A stretch of 64,000 nucleotides of DNA from Rhodanobacter soli. GTDB taxonomy: Bacteria; Pseudomonadota; Gammaproteobacteria; Xanthomonadales; Rhodanobacteraceae. The notes beneath the pieces were generated by a model, which saw nothing but the letters and a program-made list of their open reading frames with translations, was not told the DNA's origin and did not search any database. Below are positions 1-13,896 of the stretch, piece after piece; position 1 is the stretch's first letter, and each line of letters opens with the position of its first letter. The stretch spans positions 186,001 to 250,000 of the forward strand of contig NZ_JBEPSD010000002.1 in assembly GCF_040548735.1 (NCBI RefSeq), in the 5' to 3' direction. The position numbers were made by a program, and so were the translations under genes.

Positions 1-347
1 CAGCTGGTCGGGATGTTCGGCGTCGATCACCCGGTGCGCGAGCGTCATCGAGCTGTTGCCCGCGCGCTCGCAGAATAGCTGCACCTGCAACTGTGCGGGC
101 CATGCGATGGGGCGGCGATAGTTGACTTGGCTGGCGGCCATCACCGGCATCGCCTGGTCGTCGAACCACGGCCCGGGCACGTGGCTCAGCCACTGCAGCC
201 GGGCCTCTTCGAGGTAGGTGAGGTAGTTGGAATTATTGACGTGATTGAACGCGTCGAGGTCACGCCAGCGCACGCCGATCGAGGCGACGAACAGGGGGGC
301 GTCGGACGCGCCGGTTCCGTTTTCGGCGATGCCGGTCGAATGGTCGC

Positions 348-351
<4 letters not shown>
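1..351 (-). CDS. Acyl-CoA thioesterase, 4HBT hot-dog fold (3' end outside window)
   Basis: Read from 351 leftwards, the frame stays open to the window edge (117 codons). It carries the hot-dog thioesterase signature [20 protein letters not shown] near residues 30-50, where the Asp and the His-Val-Asn are typical of the YbgC/FadM-type 4-hydroxybenzoyl-CoA thioesterase group. Such enzymes hydrolyse acyl-CoA thioesters in the cytoplasm; the chain-length preference cannot be read here. The ATG overlaps the TGA of uvrA by four bases (ATGA), so the gene is probably translationally coupled to uvrA as the second gene of a minus-strand operon. The C-terminal part is missing because of the window edge, not a mutation. 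Confidence 0.85.
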
Positions 352-3290
<2,939 letters not shown>

Positions 3291-3422
3291 GGACGCCGGA
3301 TATGGGGGGGATCGTTTACTATACCAAGGAGTTTCGATAGTTCATTGTGTTGGTTGATGGAGTGCCCGGTGGATTCCGGTTTCATGGCCATGCTCGCCAT
3401 GGCCGAATGTGGGAGGTAAATC

Positions 3423-3935
3423 ATGCGGAAGTGGGTGGGAATGGCGGCCGGCGCGGTGCTGGCGCTGGGGACAGCGGGCCAGGTCATGGCGGCACAGCCG
3501 AGCGAAAAGCAGGTGCGCCAGTTGTTCCAGGTGATGCACATGGAGCGCATGTTCGACCAGATGAACTCGCAGATGGCCGGCGTGATGGGACAGGCGGTGC
3601 CGTGCGTGCCGGCGTCGTACTGGCAGGGTTTCATCGACGCCAGCGGCAGCCAGCAGTTGCTCGGGCGGATGGTACCGATCTACCAGCATCACTTCAGCGC
3701 CGCCGACGTGGCCGGCCTGCTGAAGTTCTACAAGTCGCCGCTGGGCCAGAAGGTGATCACGCAGATGCCGGTGACCATGGCCGAGGGCATGAAGATCGGC
3801 CAGGAATGGGGCCGCGAGCGGGGCCAGGCGATGGTCCGGCAACTGCAGCAGAACGGTACGCTCGACGCCAACGGACGCTGCCCCGCCAGCCCGGCGGCCA
3901 CCACGCCGAAGCCGGTACCGAAACCGGACCATTGA
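3423..3935 (+). CDS. Secreted DUF2059 family protein
   Basis: A 170-residue protein with an N-terminal signal peptide (cleavage likely after AQVMA-A around residue 23). Its body matches the DUF2059 pattern: helical, with a conserved segment LLKFYKSPLGQKVITQMP near residues 100-118. It is probably periplasmic, and the family has no established biochemical role. The C-terminal 15 residues are Pro/Lys-rich and low in complexity. The start is supported by the strong GGGAGGT ribosome binding site seven bases upstream. It stands alone, divergent from uvrA and upstream of the ribosomal protein operon, which has its own promoter. Confidence 0.85.
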   Translation: MRKWVGMAAGAVLALGTAGQVMAAQPSEKQVRQLFQVMHMERMFDQMNSQMAGVMGQAVPCVPASYWQGFIDASGSQQLLGRMVPIYQHHFSAADVAGLLKFYKSPLGQKVITQMPVTMAEGMKIGQEWGRERGQAMVRQLQQNGTLDANGRCPASPAATTPKPVPKPDH

Positions 3936-3995
3936 GCCGCGCAAGCCCCGGCCCACGGCCATCCGGGAGGGTGCGGAGCCGGTTGTGGTCAGTAT

Positions 3996-4025
3996 TTGAC
4001 CAGTGCGCGGGCAGGTCGTTATAAT
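3996..4025 (+). promoter_or_regulatory. Sigma-70 promoter of rplU-rpmA
   Basis: TTGACC at 3996-4001 and a perfect TATAAT at 4020-4025, separated by 18 bp, lie about 70 bp upstream of the rplU start. This is the clearest vegetative promoter in the window and fits the high expression of ribosomal protein genes. Confidence 0.8.
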
Positions 4026-4092
4026 CCGCAGTTCGCCAGACCCGACAAGGTCATGGCGATACCCAAGAGAATAACGACAGAAGGGCATTCCC

Positions 4093-4407
4093 ATGAGTTA
4101 CGCAGTCATCAAGACCGGTGGCAAGCAGTACCGTGTGCAGCAGGGCGACGTGCTGCGCGTGGAGCTGTTGACCGCCGAAGAAGGCGCCACTGTGAGCTTT
4201 GACCAGGTGTTGCTGGTCGGTTCCGGCGAGTCGGTCACCGTCGGTGCGCCGGTCGTCGAAGGCGCCACCGTCAGCGCCACCGTGCGCAAGCACGGCCGTG
4301 CCGACAAGATCCGCATCATCAAGTTCCGCCGCCGCAAGCACTACAAGCGTCAGCAGGGCCATCGGCAGCATTTCACCGAAATCGAGATCACGGGCATCAA
4401 CGCCTGA
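4093..4407 (+). CDS. rplU: 50S ribosomal protein L21
   Basis: A 104-residue L21, the usual length. It opens with the family signature [19 protein letters not shown], and the C-terminal half holds the basic rRNA-binding stretch [16 protein letters not shown]. It is the first gene of the conserved rplU-rpmA pair, with rpmA following after 19 bp. It is transcribed from the promoter at 3996-4025. Confidence 0.98.
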   Translation: MSYAVIKTGGKQYRVQQGDVLRVELLTAEEGATVSFDQVLLVGSGESVTVGAPVVEGATVSATVRKHGRADKIRIIKFRRRKHYKRQQGHRQHFTEIEITGINA

Positions 4408-4426
4408 GCACCTGGAGCATTGAGTC

Positions 4427-5934
<1,508 letters not shown>

Positions 5935-6074
5935 GCCTGTCGTTTCGCTGACGCCGCGGCTGATCCAGATCATGGGGGCGGCGGCCTGCCGCTGCCAGAA
6001 TGCGGTACGGCTTGCCGTCATGACCGAACGAAACCCACCGGCAGCGTGCTTGGCAATGGGGTATCATTCGATCA

Positions 6075-6093
6075 TTGAATGAGAATGACTATC
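6075..6093 (+). promoter_or_regulatory. Fur-box-like operator
   Basis: The 19-mer beginning TTGAATGAGAATGACTATC agrees with the classical Fur consensus at 13 of 19 positions by eye. It lies about 30 bp upstream of the cupredoxin-FTR1 pair, which handles iron. Iron-dependent repression is an inference. Confidence 0.65.
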
Positions 6094-6124
6094 AGTCAAT
6101 TTTTCCTGATGCAGGAAACCACCC

Positions 6125-6454
6125 ATGAAACGCCTGTTGCCGTTTGTCCTCGCCGCACTACTGCTGCCGCTGCTTGCCAGCGCGGCCGACGTTGCCAGCT
6201 ACACGCTGACCCTGAAGGATCACCGCTACCAGCCCAGCGAGCTGCGCATTCCCGCGAATGTCCGGATCAAGCTGGAGCTGATCAACCAGGATCCCTCGCC
6301 GGAGGAGTTCGAGAGCGACGACTTCCCGGCCGAGAAGATCGTGATGCCGAACAGCCGCACCAGCCTGTTCATCGGCCCGTTCAAGCCCGGACGCTACCGC
6401 TTCTATGGCGATTTCCACCAGCCCACCGCGCAGGGCATGTTGGTGGTGGAGTAG
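6125..6454 (+). CDS. Periplasmic cupredoxin-like protein of iron uptake pair
   Basis: A 109-residue protein with a signal peptide (cleavage likely after LLASA, residue 20) and a single cupredoxin-like beta-sandwich. It resembles the cupredoxin domain of EfeO-type iron uptake proteins. The usual Cys ligand of blue copper proteins is absent; acidic residues (SPEEFESDDF) and a C-terminal FHQPTAQGM segment are the likely metal-contact regions. It lies four bases before the FTR1 permease gene and behind a Fur-like box, so it is probably the periplasmic partner that presents or oxidises iron for that permease. This role is inferred from the pairing. Confidence 0.8.
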   Translation: MKRLLPFVLAALLLPLLASAADVASYTLTLKDHRYQPSELRIPANVRIKLELINQDPSPEEFESDDFPAEKIVMPNSRTSLFIGPFKPGRYRFYGDFHQPTAQGMLVVE

Positions 6455-6458
6455 AGCC

Positions 6459-7274
6459 ATGTGGGCAGTGGCCTTGCTGGTATTTCGGGAAGTGCTGGAA
6501 GCGGCGCTGATCGTCAGCGTGGTGGCGGCAGCCACCCGCGGCGTGCCGCGGCGCGGCTGGTTCGTCGGCGGCGGCATCGCGCTGGGAATCTTCGGCGCGG
6601 TGCTGGTGGCGTTATCGGCCGACCTGCTGGCCGCGGCATTCAGCGGCGTCGGGCAGGAGCTGTTCAACGCCGGCGTACTGCTGGCGGCGGTGCTGATGAT
6701 CGGCTGGCACGTGCTGTGGATGTCCAGCCACGGCCGCGAGCTGGGCCGGCAGATGCAGGTGTTGGGCAACGCGGTGCACAGCGGTGCCAGCTCGTTGGGA
6801 CTGCTGCTGGTGGTGGTGGCGCTGGCGGTGCTGCGCGAGGGCTCGGAGGTGGTGCTGTTCCTGTACGGCATGCGTGCCGGTGGGGCGGAACACCTGTGGG
6901 CCGGGCTGTCGATCGGTGTAGTGGCCGGCGCGGCACTCGGCTTCGCGCTGTATGCGGGCCTGCTGCGCATTCCCGTGCGGCATTTCTTCGGCGCCACCAA
7001 TGCCATGTTGGTGCTGCTGGCCGCCGGACTGGCTTCGACTGCCGCGCGTTACCTGATCCAGGCCAACCTGCTGCCGGCCTGGGGCCATCAGCTGTGGGAC
7101 AGCTCCTGGCTGCTCGGCAACGGCTCGCTGCTGGGCCAGACCGCGCACATCCTGGTCGGCTACGACGCCCAGCCGGCTGGCATGCAGCTGGTGTTCTACG
7201 CGTCGACGCTGGCTGCGCTGTGGGCCGGCGCGCGGCTGATCCGCCCGATGGAAGCCGTGCGCCAGCCGCGCTGA
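6459..7274 (+). CDS. FTR1 family iron permease
   Basis: A 271-residue inner membrane protein with about seven hydrophobic helices. Two copies of the REXXE iron-binding motif typical of FTR1/EfeU permeases are present: REVLE at residues 8-12 and REGSE near 126-130. It would carry Fe(III) across the inner membrane. The ATG at 6459 follows the cupredoxin stop by four bases, and the GGTGGTGGAG of the preceding gene's end can serve as ribosome binding site. No EfeB-type peroxidase is adjacent, so this is a two-gene form of the system. The gene converges on liuB, whose stop is 13 bp away. Confidence 0.9.
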   Translation: MWAVALLVFREVLEAALIVSVVAAATRGVPRRGWFVGGGIALGIFGAVLVALSADLLAAAFSGVGQELFNAGVLLAAVLMIGWHVLWMSSHGRELGRQMQVLGNAVHSGASSLGLLLVVVALAVLREGSEVVLFLYGMRAGGAEHLWAGLSIGVVAGAALGFALYAGLLRIPVRHFFGATNAMLVLLAAGLASTAARYLIQANLLPAWGHQLWDSSWLLGNGSLLGQTAHILVGYDAQPAGMQLVFYASTLAALWAGARLIRPMEAVRQPR

Positions 7275-7287
7275 AAGCCGCCCGGGA

Positions 7288-8895
7288 TTACATGCGGAAC
7301 ACGCCGTAGCGCTGCGGTTCGATCGGTGCGTTGAGCGAGGCGGAGATCGCCAGGCCGAGCACACGGCGGGTGTCGACCGGGTCGATGATGCCGTCGTCCC
7401 ACAGCCGCGCGCTGGCGTAATAAGGGTGGCCCTGGCGTTCGTACTGGTCGCGCAGCGGGGCCTTGAACGCTTCCTCCTCATCGGCTGACCATTCGCCGCC
7501 CTTCGCCTCGATGCCATCGCGCTTCACCGTCGCCAGCACCGAGGCCGCCTGCTCGCCGCCCATCACGCTGATACGCGCATTCGGCCACATCCACAGGAAA
7601 CGCGCGCCGTACGCGCGGCCGCACATCGCGTAGTTGCCGGCGCCGAAGCTGCCGCCGATCACCACGGTGAACTTGGGTACGTGCGAGCAGGCCACTGCGG
7701 TGACCATCTTTGCCCCATCTTTGGCGATGCCCGCCTGCTCGTATTTCTTGCCGACCATGAAGCCGGTGATGTTCTGCAGGAACACCAGCGGCACGTTGCG
7801 CTGGTTGCACAGCTCGATGAAGTGCGCACCCTTCAGCGCGCTCTCGGCGAACAGGATGCCGTTGTTGGCGACGATGCCGACCGGGTAGCCATGGATGTGC
7901 GCGAAGCCGCAGACCAGGGTCTTGCCGTAGCGCGCCTTGAACTCGTGAAACTCCGAACCGTCGACGATGCGCGCGATCACCTCGCGGATGTCGAACGGGC
8001 GACGGGTGTCCTGCGGGATCACGCCGTACAGTTCCTCGGCCGGGTACTTCGGCTCGACCGGGGCGCGCAGCACCAGCGGCATGTCCTTCTTCCGGTTGAG
8101 ATGGGCCACGATGTCGCGCGCGATCGACAGCGCGTGCGCGTCGTTCTCGGCAAAGTGGTCGGCCACGCCGGAGATGGACGTATGGACGTCTGCGCCGCCA
8201 AGCGTCTCGGCGTCGACCACCTCGCCGGTGGCCGCCTTCACCAGCGGCGGCCCGCCGAGGAAGATCGTGCCCTGTTCGCGCACGATGATCGTCTCGTCGC
8301 TCATCGCCGGCACGTAGGCGCCGCCCGCGGTGCACGAGCCCATCACCACCGCGATCTGCGGGATGTTGAGCGACGACATCCGCGCCTGGTTGTAGAAGAT
8401 CCGCCCGAAGTGCTCCTTGTCCGGGAACACCTCGTCCTGCAGGGGCAGGAACGCGCCGCCGGAGTCGACCAGGTAGACGCAGGGCAGGCGGTTCTCCAGC
8501 GCCACTTCCTGCGCGCGCAGGTGCTTCTTCACGGTGATCGGGAAATAGGTGCCGCCCTTGACCGTGGCGTCGTTGGCGACCACCACCACCTCGATGCCGT
8601 TGACCCGGCCGATGCCGGTGATCAGGCCGGCGGCCGGCGCGGCATCGTCGTACATGCCGTGCGCGGCCAGCGGCGACAGTTCCAGGAACGGCGAGCCCGG
8701 GTCGAGCAGGGCGCGGATACGCTCGCGCGGCAGCAGCTTGCCGCGGGCGACGTGTTTCTCGCGCGCCTTCGCACCGCCGCCCTCGGCACTGCGCGTCAGC
8801 TCGCGCTGCAGGTCATCCACCACGGCACGCAGCTGGTTGCTGCTGGCCTGGAATTCGGGAGAACGCGGGTCGATCTGCGATGCAATGACGCTCAT
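7288..8895 (-). CDS. liuB: Methylcrotonyl-CoA carboxylase, carboxyltransferase (beta) subunit
   Basis: A 535-residue acyl-CoA carboxyltransferase. The sequence [17 protein letters not shown] followed by [13 protein letters not shown] is characteristic of methylcrotonyl-CoA carboxylase beta subunits rather than propionyl-CoA carboxylase. The C-terminal crotonase-like half carries [18 protein letters not shown]. It carboxylates 3-methylcrotonyl-CoA in leucine breakdown and needs a biotinylated alpha subunit, which is not encoded next to it. A thiolase gene lies 0.7 kb away, and isovaleryl-CoA dehydrogenase (the preceding step) is at 13.9-15.1 kb on the same strand. The pathway genes are therefore near one another but not in one operon. 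Confidence 0.92.
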   Translation of the reverse strand: MSVIASQIDPRSPEFQASSNQLRAVVDDLQRELTRSAEGGGAKAREKHVARGKLLPRERIRALLDPGSPFLELSPLAAHGMYDDAAPAAGLITGIGRVNGIEVVVVANDATVKGGTYFPITVKKHLRAQEVALENRLPCVYLVDSGGAFLPLQDEVFPDKEHFGRIFYNQARMSSLNIPQIAVVMGSCTAGGAYVPAMSDETIIVREQGTIFLGGPPLVKAATGEVVDAETLGGADVHTSISGVADHFAENDAHALSIARDIVAHLNRKKDMPLVLRAPVEPKYPAEELYGVIPQDTRRPFDIREVIARIVDGSEFHEFKARYGKTLVCGFAHIHGYPVGIVANNGILFAESALKGAHFIELCNQRNVPLVFLQNITGFMVGKKYEQAGIAKDGAKMVTAVACSHVPKFTVVIGGSFGAGNYAMCGRAYGARFLWMWPNARISVMGGEQAASVLATVKRDGIEAKGGEWSADEEEAFKAPLRDQYERQGHPYYASARLWDDGIIDPVDTRRVLGLAISASLNAPIEPQRYGVFRM

Positions 8896-9000
8896 GGATG
8901 CGGACTCACGGATTGACTGCCATCAAGGCCAAACCACGGATAATAGCGGGCGTCGGCCTGCGACCAAAATAAACGGGCGGAAACGGCGAATTACGGGCGA

Positions 9001-9031
9001 AAAAAAACGGCCGCGCAAGGCGGCCGTTTTT
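9001..9031 (-). terminator. Intrinsic terminator of the Ala-rich lipoprotein gene
   Basis: AAAAACGGCCG (9003-9013) pairs perfectly with CGGCCGTTTTT (9021-9031) around a 7-base loop. Read on the minus strand, the stem is followed by a T run, 18 bp after the lipoprotein stop. The A/T flanks make it potentially bidirectional. Confidence 0.85.
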
Positions 9032-9048
9032 CAGGAAACCGGAGAGGA

Positions 9049-9441
9049 TCAATGACCCTTTGCGGCATCCTTGGCTTTGTCAGCAGCGTCTTTGGCAGCG
9101 TCGGCAGCCTTGGCGGCAGCGTCAGCAGCGTTGGTGGCGGCGTCCTTGGCCTGGTCGACAGCAGTGCCGCTAGCGGCCGGAGCTGCGGAAGCTGCGGTGG
9201 CAGCCTGTGCAGCCTGGTCGGCGGCCTGACCGGCTGCGTTGGCAGCGGTGGTGGCCTGGTCTGCAGCCTGCTCAGTCGCCGTGGTCGGAGCTGCCGCGGC
9301 AGCCTGCTGCGCCGTATCGGCAGCTTGCTGGGCGGTATCAGCCGACTTCTGGGCGTCCTGCGCGGAATCCTGCGCGCCGTTGCTGCATGCCGCCAACAGC
9401 GCGACGAGCGCGGCGGCGAGTAGGGTACGCGTAAACTTCAT
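9049..9441 (-). CDS. Alanine-rich lipoprotein with heptad-like repeats
   Basis: A 130-residue protein beginning with a lipoprotein signal peptide (LVALLAACSN; lipobox Cys near residue 19). Beyond that it consists almost entirely of Ala, Gln, Asp, Thr and Lys in repeats such as AADTAQQ and AAKAADAAKDAADKAKDAA. This predicts one long amphipathic helix or coiled coil tethered to a membrane. Its size and composition recall small structural lipoproteins such as Lpp or OprI, but I cannot assign it to a family. The ATG at 9441 is preceded by AAAGGAGA at good spacing; the longer in-frame start lacks this. It has its own terminator, so it is a single-gene unit. Confidence 0.8.
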   Translation of the reverse strand: MKFTRTLLAAALVALLAACSNGAQDSAQDAQKSADTAQQAADTAQQAAAAAPTTATEQAADQATTAANAAGQAADQAAQAATAASAAPAASGTAVDQAKDAATNAADAAAKAADAAKDAADKAKDAAKGH

Positions 9442-9597
9442 GGTGGATCTCCTTTGCCGTGGAATGCCGTTTGGCCGTGTATTAATAGCGCTTTCGCGGA
9501 AATTGCGCCACACCTTTTGTAGTGGAGCTTCAGGGCGTATTAAAAACTGATTTACCCGGCCGTCATGTGGATATCACGCGCTGGTCATGGATCAGCG

Positions 9598-10782
9598 TCA
9601 GTCGATGCACTCCACCGCGACCGCCGTTGCCTCGCCGCCACCGATGCACAGGGACGCGATGCCGCGCTTGAGGCCGCGCGTCTTCAGCGCGTTCAACAAG
9701 GTCACCACCAGGCGCGCACCGCTGGCGCCGATCGGGTGGCCCAGCGCGCAGGCGCCGCCGTTGACGTTGAGCTTGTCGTGCGGGATGCCGAGCTCCTTCA
9801 TCGGGGTCATCGCGACCACGGCAAACGCCTCGTTGATCTCGAACAGGTCGACGTCGCCGACCTTCCAGCCGGCCTTGTCCAATACCTTCTGGATCGCACC
9901 GACCGGCGCGGTGGTGAACCATTCCGGCTCCTGCGAATGGGTGGCATGCGCCACGATGCGCGCCAGCGGTTTCAGGCCGCGCTTGCCTGCATCGTCGGCC
10001 GACAACAGCACCACCGCGGCGGCGCCGTCGGAGATGCTGGACGAGCTGGCCGCCGTGATCGTGCCGTTCTCCTTGCGGAAGGCCGGTTTCAGGCTGGGGA
10101 CCTTGGTGATGTCGGAACGGCCGGGCTGCTCGTCGGTGTCGACCACCACGTCGCCCTTGCGGCCGCTCACGGTGACCGGAACGATCTCGCCGGCGAACCC
10201 GCCGTTCTGCTGGGCCGCCAATGCGCGCTTGACCGACTCGATCGCGAACGCGTCCTGCGCCTCGCGGGTGAAGTGGTACTTGTCGGCGCACAGTTCGCCG
10301 AACACGCCCATCGCCTTGCCGTCGTACGGGTTGGTCAGGCCGTCCCAGGCCATGTGGTCGACCAGCTGGCCGTCGCCGTAGCGGATACCGGTGCGCGCCT
10401 GCACCATGTGCGGCGCGTTGGTCATCGACTCCATGCCGCCGGCCACCACCACGGTCGCCGAGCCGGCCTTGATCAGGTCATGGCCCAGCATGATCGCTTT
10501 CATGCCCGAGCCGCACACCTTGTTGATCGTGGTGCAGCCGGTGCTGGCCGGCAGGTCGGCGCCCAGCGAAGCCTGCCGCGCCGGCGCCTGGCCCAGGTTG
10601 GCGGGCAGCACGCAACCCATGATCACCTCGCTGACGTCGGCCGGGGCCACGCCGGATTGTTCCAGTGCGGCGCGGATCGCCGTGGCGCCGAGCTTCGGGG
10701 TGGGGACGCCGGTGAACTGGCCGAGGAAGGAACCGATGGCCGTGCGCTTGGCACCGACGATGACGACGCTGACATCCGACAT
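9598..10782 (-). CDS. Acetyl-CoA C-acyltransferase (thiolase II)
   Basis: A 394-residue biosynthetic-type thiolase. The nucleophilic Cys is Cys90 in TINKVCGSGMKA, the catalytic His lies in GGACALGHPIGASGAR, and the second Cys is in IASLCIGGGEATA. It condenses or cleaves acetoacetyl-CoA and acetyl-CoA. Next to liuB it may serve the last step of leucine breakdown (acetoacetyl-CoA to acetyl-CoA) or general ketone body metabolism. I chose the ATG at 10782 because the conserved protein begins MSDVSVVIVGAKRT and a GGAG lies eight bases before it. An upstream in-frame ATG adds 19 residues without family support. Confidence 0.93.
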   Translation of the reverse strand: MSDVSVVIVGAKRTAIGSFLGQFTGVPTPKLGATAIRAALEQSGVAPADVSEVIMGCVLPANLGQAPARQASLGADLPASTGCTTINKVCGSGMKAIMLGHDLIKAGSATVVVAGGMESMTNAPHMVQARTGIRYGDGQLVDHMAWDGLTNPYDGKAMGVFGELCADKYHFTREAQDAFAIESVKRALAAQQNGGFAGEIVPVTVSGRKGDVVVDTDEQPGRSDITKVPSLKPAFRKENGTITAASSSSISDGAAAVVLLSADDAGKRGLKPLARIVAHATHSQEPEWFTTAPVGAIQKVLDKAGWKVGDVDLFEINEAFAVVAMTPMKELGIPHDKLNVNGGACALGHPIGASGARLVVTLLNALKTRGLKRGIASLCIGGGEATAVAVECID

Positions 10783-11010
10783 GGATAACTCCGCTTGCAA
10801 GACTCGAGGGGCGCGAACGCCTGACTGATAACCCCGCAATTATCGCAGCCCGCCGCGAAACTCGGCAAACAGCCGCAAGTCCTTGCGGCGCCTGGATTTG
10901 CACCCTGTTTCATTGGATTTTCGTTGTGCCAAGATGCACGGCAGGGCAGCACCGTGGCGTATCTGCTACGCCGGCGATGCGTGGGTTGAAACTGCGTTGG
11001 CGGGGGATGG

Positions 11011-13857
11011 ATGAAAACGTTCGACTCGGGTTTGCGGCGTCGCGAGATGGCGTGGCTGGTGGCCATGACGCTTGGATTGAGTGCCTGCGGCGGGGGCGGC
11101 AACGTCAAACCGACACCACCGCCGACGGTGCCGAGTTCGCCTCCACCGCCAAGCACGCCGACCGATCAGCCGCCGCTGGATGCCCAGCTCACGCTCACCA
11201 ACGCCGACGCCGCGCACAGCCTGGGCTACACCGGTGCCGGCGTGACCATCGGCGTGGTCGACAGCGGCATCATGCGCAACCATCCGGCGCTGGTCGGGCG
11301 GGTCGAGCAGGAATTGATCTACGTCGATCCGTCGACCAACAACACCGCGATCGACGACGTGGTCGGCCACGGCACCTGGGTCTCGCAGATCGCCGCCGGA
11401 CGGGCGTTCGACAAGTTTCCCGGCGGCATCGCGCCCGGCGCCAGCCTGGTGTCGGCGCGCATCATCAGCGACGTCGAGCCGAAGGACGACGGTTCGGGCC
11501 AGGGCAATGCGGTAACCGCCGCCGATGCCGACTTCTTCGCGCAGACGCTCAATCCGGCCCTGATCAACGCCGGCGTGCAAGTGATGAACAACTCCTGGGG
11601 CGGCATCTACTGGGATACCACCAACAGCTCGATCAACCAGGCTTTCGCCCAGGCCTACGAGCCGTTCGTGCTGCAGCATGGCGGGCTGGTGGTGTTCGCC
11701 GCCGGCAACGACTCGCGCAGCGACCCCAGCGATATCGCCAGCCTGCCCAGCCTGGCGCCGCAACTGGCGCCGGGCTGGCTGGTCGCCGTGGCGGTCGATA
11801 GCAACCACCCCAGCCAGCTGGCGAGTTACTCGAACGCCTGCGGCAGGGCGATGACCTACTGCCTGGCCGCGCCGGGCGACGTGATCGTCAGCGACAAGGA
11901 CGCCGTCGCCGGCATCAGTCCTACCTACTGGGTCGTCAGCGGCACCTCGTTCGCCGCACCGGAAGTCTCCGGCGCCGCCGCACTGGTGTGGCAGGCCTTT
12001 CCGTATTTCAGCAACGACCTGGTGCAGCAGACCCTGCTGGGGACCGCCGATGATCTTGGCACGACGGGTGTGGACCCGATATTCGGCTACGGCGAATTGA
12101 ACGTTGGCCGCGCGGTGAATGGGCCGGCGAAGTTCGACTGGGGTGATGTGACGGTGGACTTCAGCGGCGGGTCAACCTGGAACAATGTCATTTCGGGTGC
12201 CGGTGGTTTGATCAAGAAGGGTGGCGGCAGGTTGATCATCACCCAGCCGACCACGTATACGGGCCTGACCAATGTCATGGAGGGCACGCTGGTTGCCGCT
12301 GGGATCGGCGGTTCGCTCAACATCAATGCCAACAGTGGCGTCCTCGACACCCACAGCGTCGGTGGCAGTGTCACCAACGGCGGCACACTGATGGTCAATG
12401 GCGGTGATGTCACCGTCGGTGGCGACTACGCCCAGGGGCCGAGTGGCTGGCTCTCGCTGGAACTGGGATCGGTGCTGCGTGTTACAGGCAAGGCGACGTT
12501 GTCTGCCGCCGGGACTGTCTACCCCGGCCCCGTACTTGAGGTCATTGGTGCGGCCAACGGTTACGTCGCCAACGCACACACGGATGTACTGGTAGCGCAG
12601 GGCGGCTTGAGTGGAACCTTCAATTTGCTCGCGCCTGGAGCCGGCGTACTGCTCGATGCCACGCTCAATTACGACGCCACGAGCGCATGGCTGAACGTGA
12701 CCCAGGTGCAGGCCAGCGCTGTCCCGGCGATGACTTACACCGCCGCTTCGATGGGCGCGGCGGTGCGCGTGGACAATGCGTTCGCGCAGATCAATACGCA
12801 GATGGCTGATGCCGGTACCGGTACTGGTGTCGGCGGCGGGCCGGTGGGGACGAGTTTCATTGCCGGAGCGGCCAGTCTGCAGCAGTCGGCCACCCTGGCC
12901 ACGGCGCAGCGTTCGCTGGAGAGTCTCTCAGGGCAGTTGCATGCCGCCAGCGCGGCGATGATGTTCGAGGCGATCGACGCCGGCACCCGCGCGCTGTCCG
13001 GTCGCTTCGAGAGGCTGATTTATACTCCAGTCACCGGTGGCTGGACGCAGAGCCTTGGCTATCAGGGCGACATGTCGCGCAGCGGCTACAACCGTGTCGG
13101 TTATGACCTCAGTGGTTTCCTCGTTGGCGCGGACCAGCGGGTCGGCAGCAACGGCATCGCTGGATACGCGCTGGGCCAGAGCCAGGGGCTGGGCCGGTTG
13201 GAGGAGAGTGCTGATCAGGGTCACAGCCATTCGCTGGAGGCCATGTTGTACGGCGGCGTCGTGCGAAATGCCTGGTACACGATGGGGCGCTTCGGCGTCG
13301 GCAGCTATCGCGAGACCATGCGTCGCCGGGTCGAACTCGGCGGGCAGTCGGCCGGTCTGGCCAGCGATGACAACGGCCGCTATGGTGTTGCTTATGCCGA
13401 AAGCGGCTATCGGCTGGCGCTGGGGCGCACGGCGATCACGCCCTACTTCAGCCTGCAATACGCGCAGCTGCAACGCGACGGCTTCAACGAGGTGGGTGCG
13501 TATGGTTTCGGCCTGAAGTCGGCGGCGCAGACGGCCGCGCGCTGGCAGGTTGGCACGGGCCTGCGCGCGGCGCGTGAGTGGGTGTTGCTCGGCGGTGGCA
13601 GTCTCAGCCTGCAGGGACACATGCTGTGGCAGCAATCGTTCGGCGTGCGTGGCGACGTGTTCGACGCCAGCTTCAGCGGCATCGACCAGTTCGCCCCGGT
13701 CGGCGGCATCGGCCTGTCGCGCTACGGCGGCGTGCTCGGCACCACGCTGGACTGGCAGATGTCGCCACGCGCCAGCCTGCAGCTCGGCTACGACCGCTAC
13801 ACCGGCCAGCGCCAGCAGGCGCAGATGGCCACGGCGAACTTCAGCTGGTCGTTCTGA
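11011..13857 (+). CDS. Autotransporter serine protease, S8 subtilisin family, with lipobox
   Basis: A 948-residue surface protease. The catalytic triad is visible as Asp84 (GVVDSGI), His120 (GHGTWV) and Ser313 (SGTSFAAPEVSG). A short autotransporter passenger repeat (KKGGGRLIITQPTTYTG) follows near residues 395-415. The last ~280 residues form an autotransporter beta-barrel ending in the outer membrane signature FSWSF. The N-terminus carries a lipobox (LGLSAC, Cys26), then poly-Gly and a Pro-rich linker, so the mature passenger may be lipidated. That is uncommon for a type V secreted protease but occurs in this group. It stands alone on the plus strand and may act on host or environmental proteins. 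Confidence 0.92.
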   Translation: MKTFDSGLRRREMAWLVAMTLGLSACGGGGNVKPTPPPTVPSSPPPPSTPTDQPPLDAQLTLTNADAAHSLGYTGAGVTIGVVDSGIMRNHPALVGRVEQELIYVDPSTNNTAIDDVVGHGTWVSQIAAGRAFDKFPGGIAPGASLVSARIISDVEPKDDGSGQGNAVTAADADFFAQTLNPALINAGVQVMNNSWGGIYWDTTNSSINQAFAQAYEPFVLQHGGLVVFAAGNDSRSDPSDIASLPSLAPQLAPGWLVAVAVDSNHPSQLASYSNACGRAMTYCLAAPGDVIVSDKDAVAGISPTYWVVSGTSFAAPEVSGAAALVWQAFPYFSNDLVQQTLLGTADDLGTTGVDPIFGYGELNVGRAVNGPAKFDWGDVTVDFSGGSTWNNVISGAGGLIKKGGGRLIITQPTTYTGLTNVMEGTLVAAGIGGSLNINANSGVLDTHSVGGSVTNGGTLMVNGGDVTVGGDYAQGPSGWLSLELGSVLRVTGKATLSAAGTVYPGPVLEVIGAANGYVANAHTDVLVAQGGLSGTFNLLAPGAGVLLDATLNYDATSAWLNVTQVQASAVPAMTYTAASMGAAVRVDNAFAQINTQMADAGTGTGVGGGPVGTSFIAGAASLQQSATLATAQRSLESLSGQLHAASAAMMFEAIDAGTRALSGRFERLIYTPVTGGWTQSLGYQGDMSRSGYNRVGYDLSGFLVGADQRVGSNGIAGYALGQSQGLGRLEESADQGHSHSLEAMLYGGVVRNAWYTMGRFGVGSYRETMRRRVELGGQSAGLASDDNGRYGVAYAESGYRLALGRTAITPYFSLQYAQLQRDGFNEVGAYGFGLKSAAQTAARWQVGTGLRAAREWVLLGGGSLSLQGHMLWQQSFGVRGDVFDASFSGIDQFAPVGGIGLSRYGGVLGTTLDWQMSPRASLQLGYDRYTGQRQQAQMATANFSWSF

Positions 13858-13896
13858 TCGCGTTGCCAGTGTTTTTGCAGTTGCCCGCTTCGTAGC

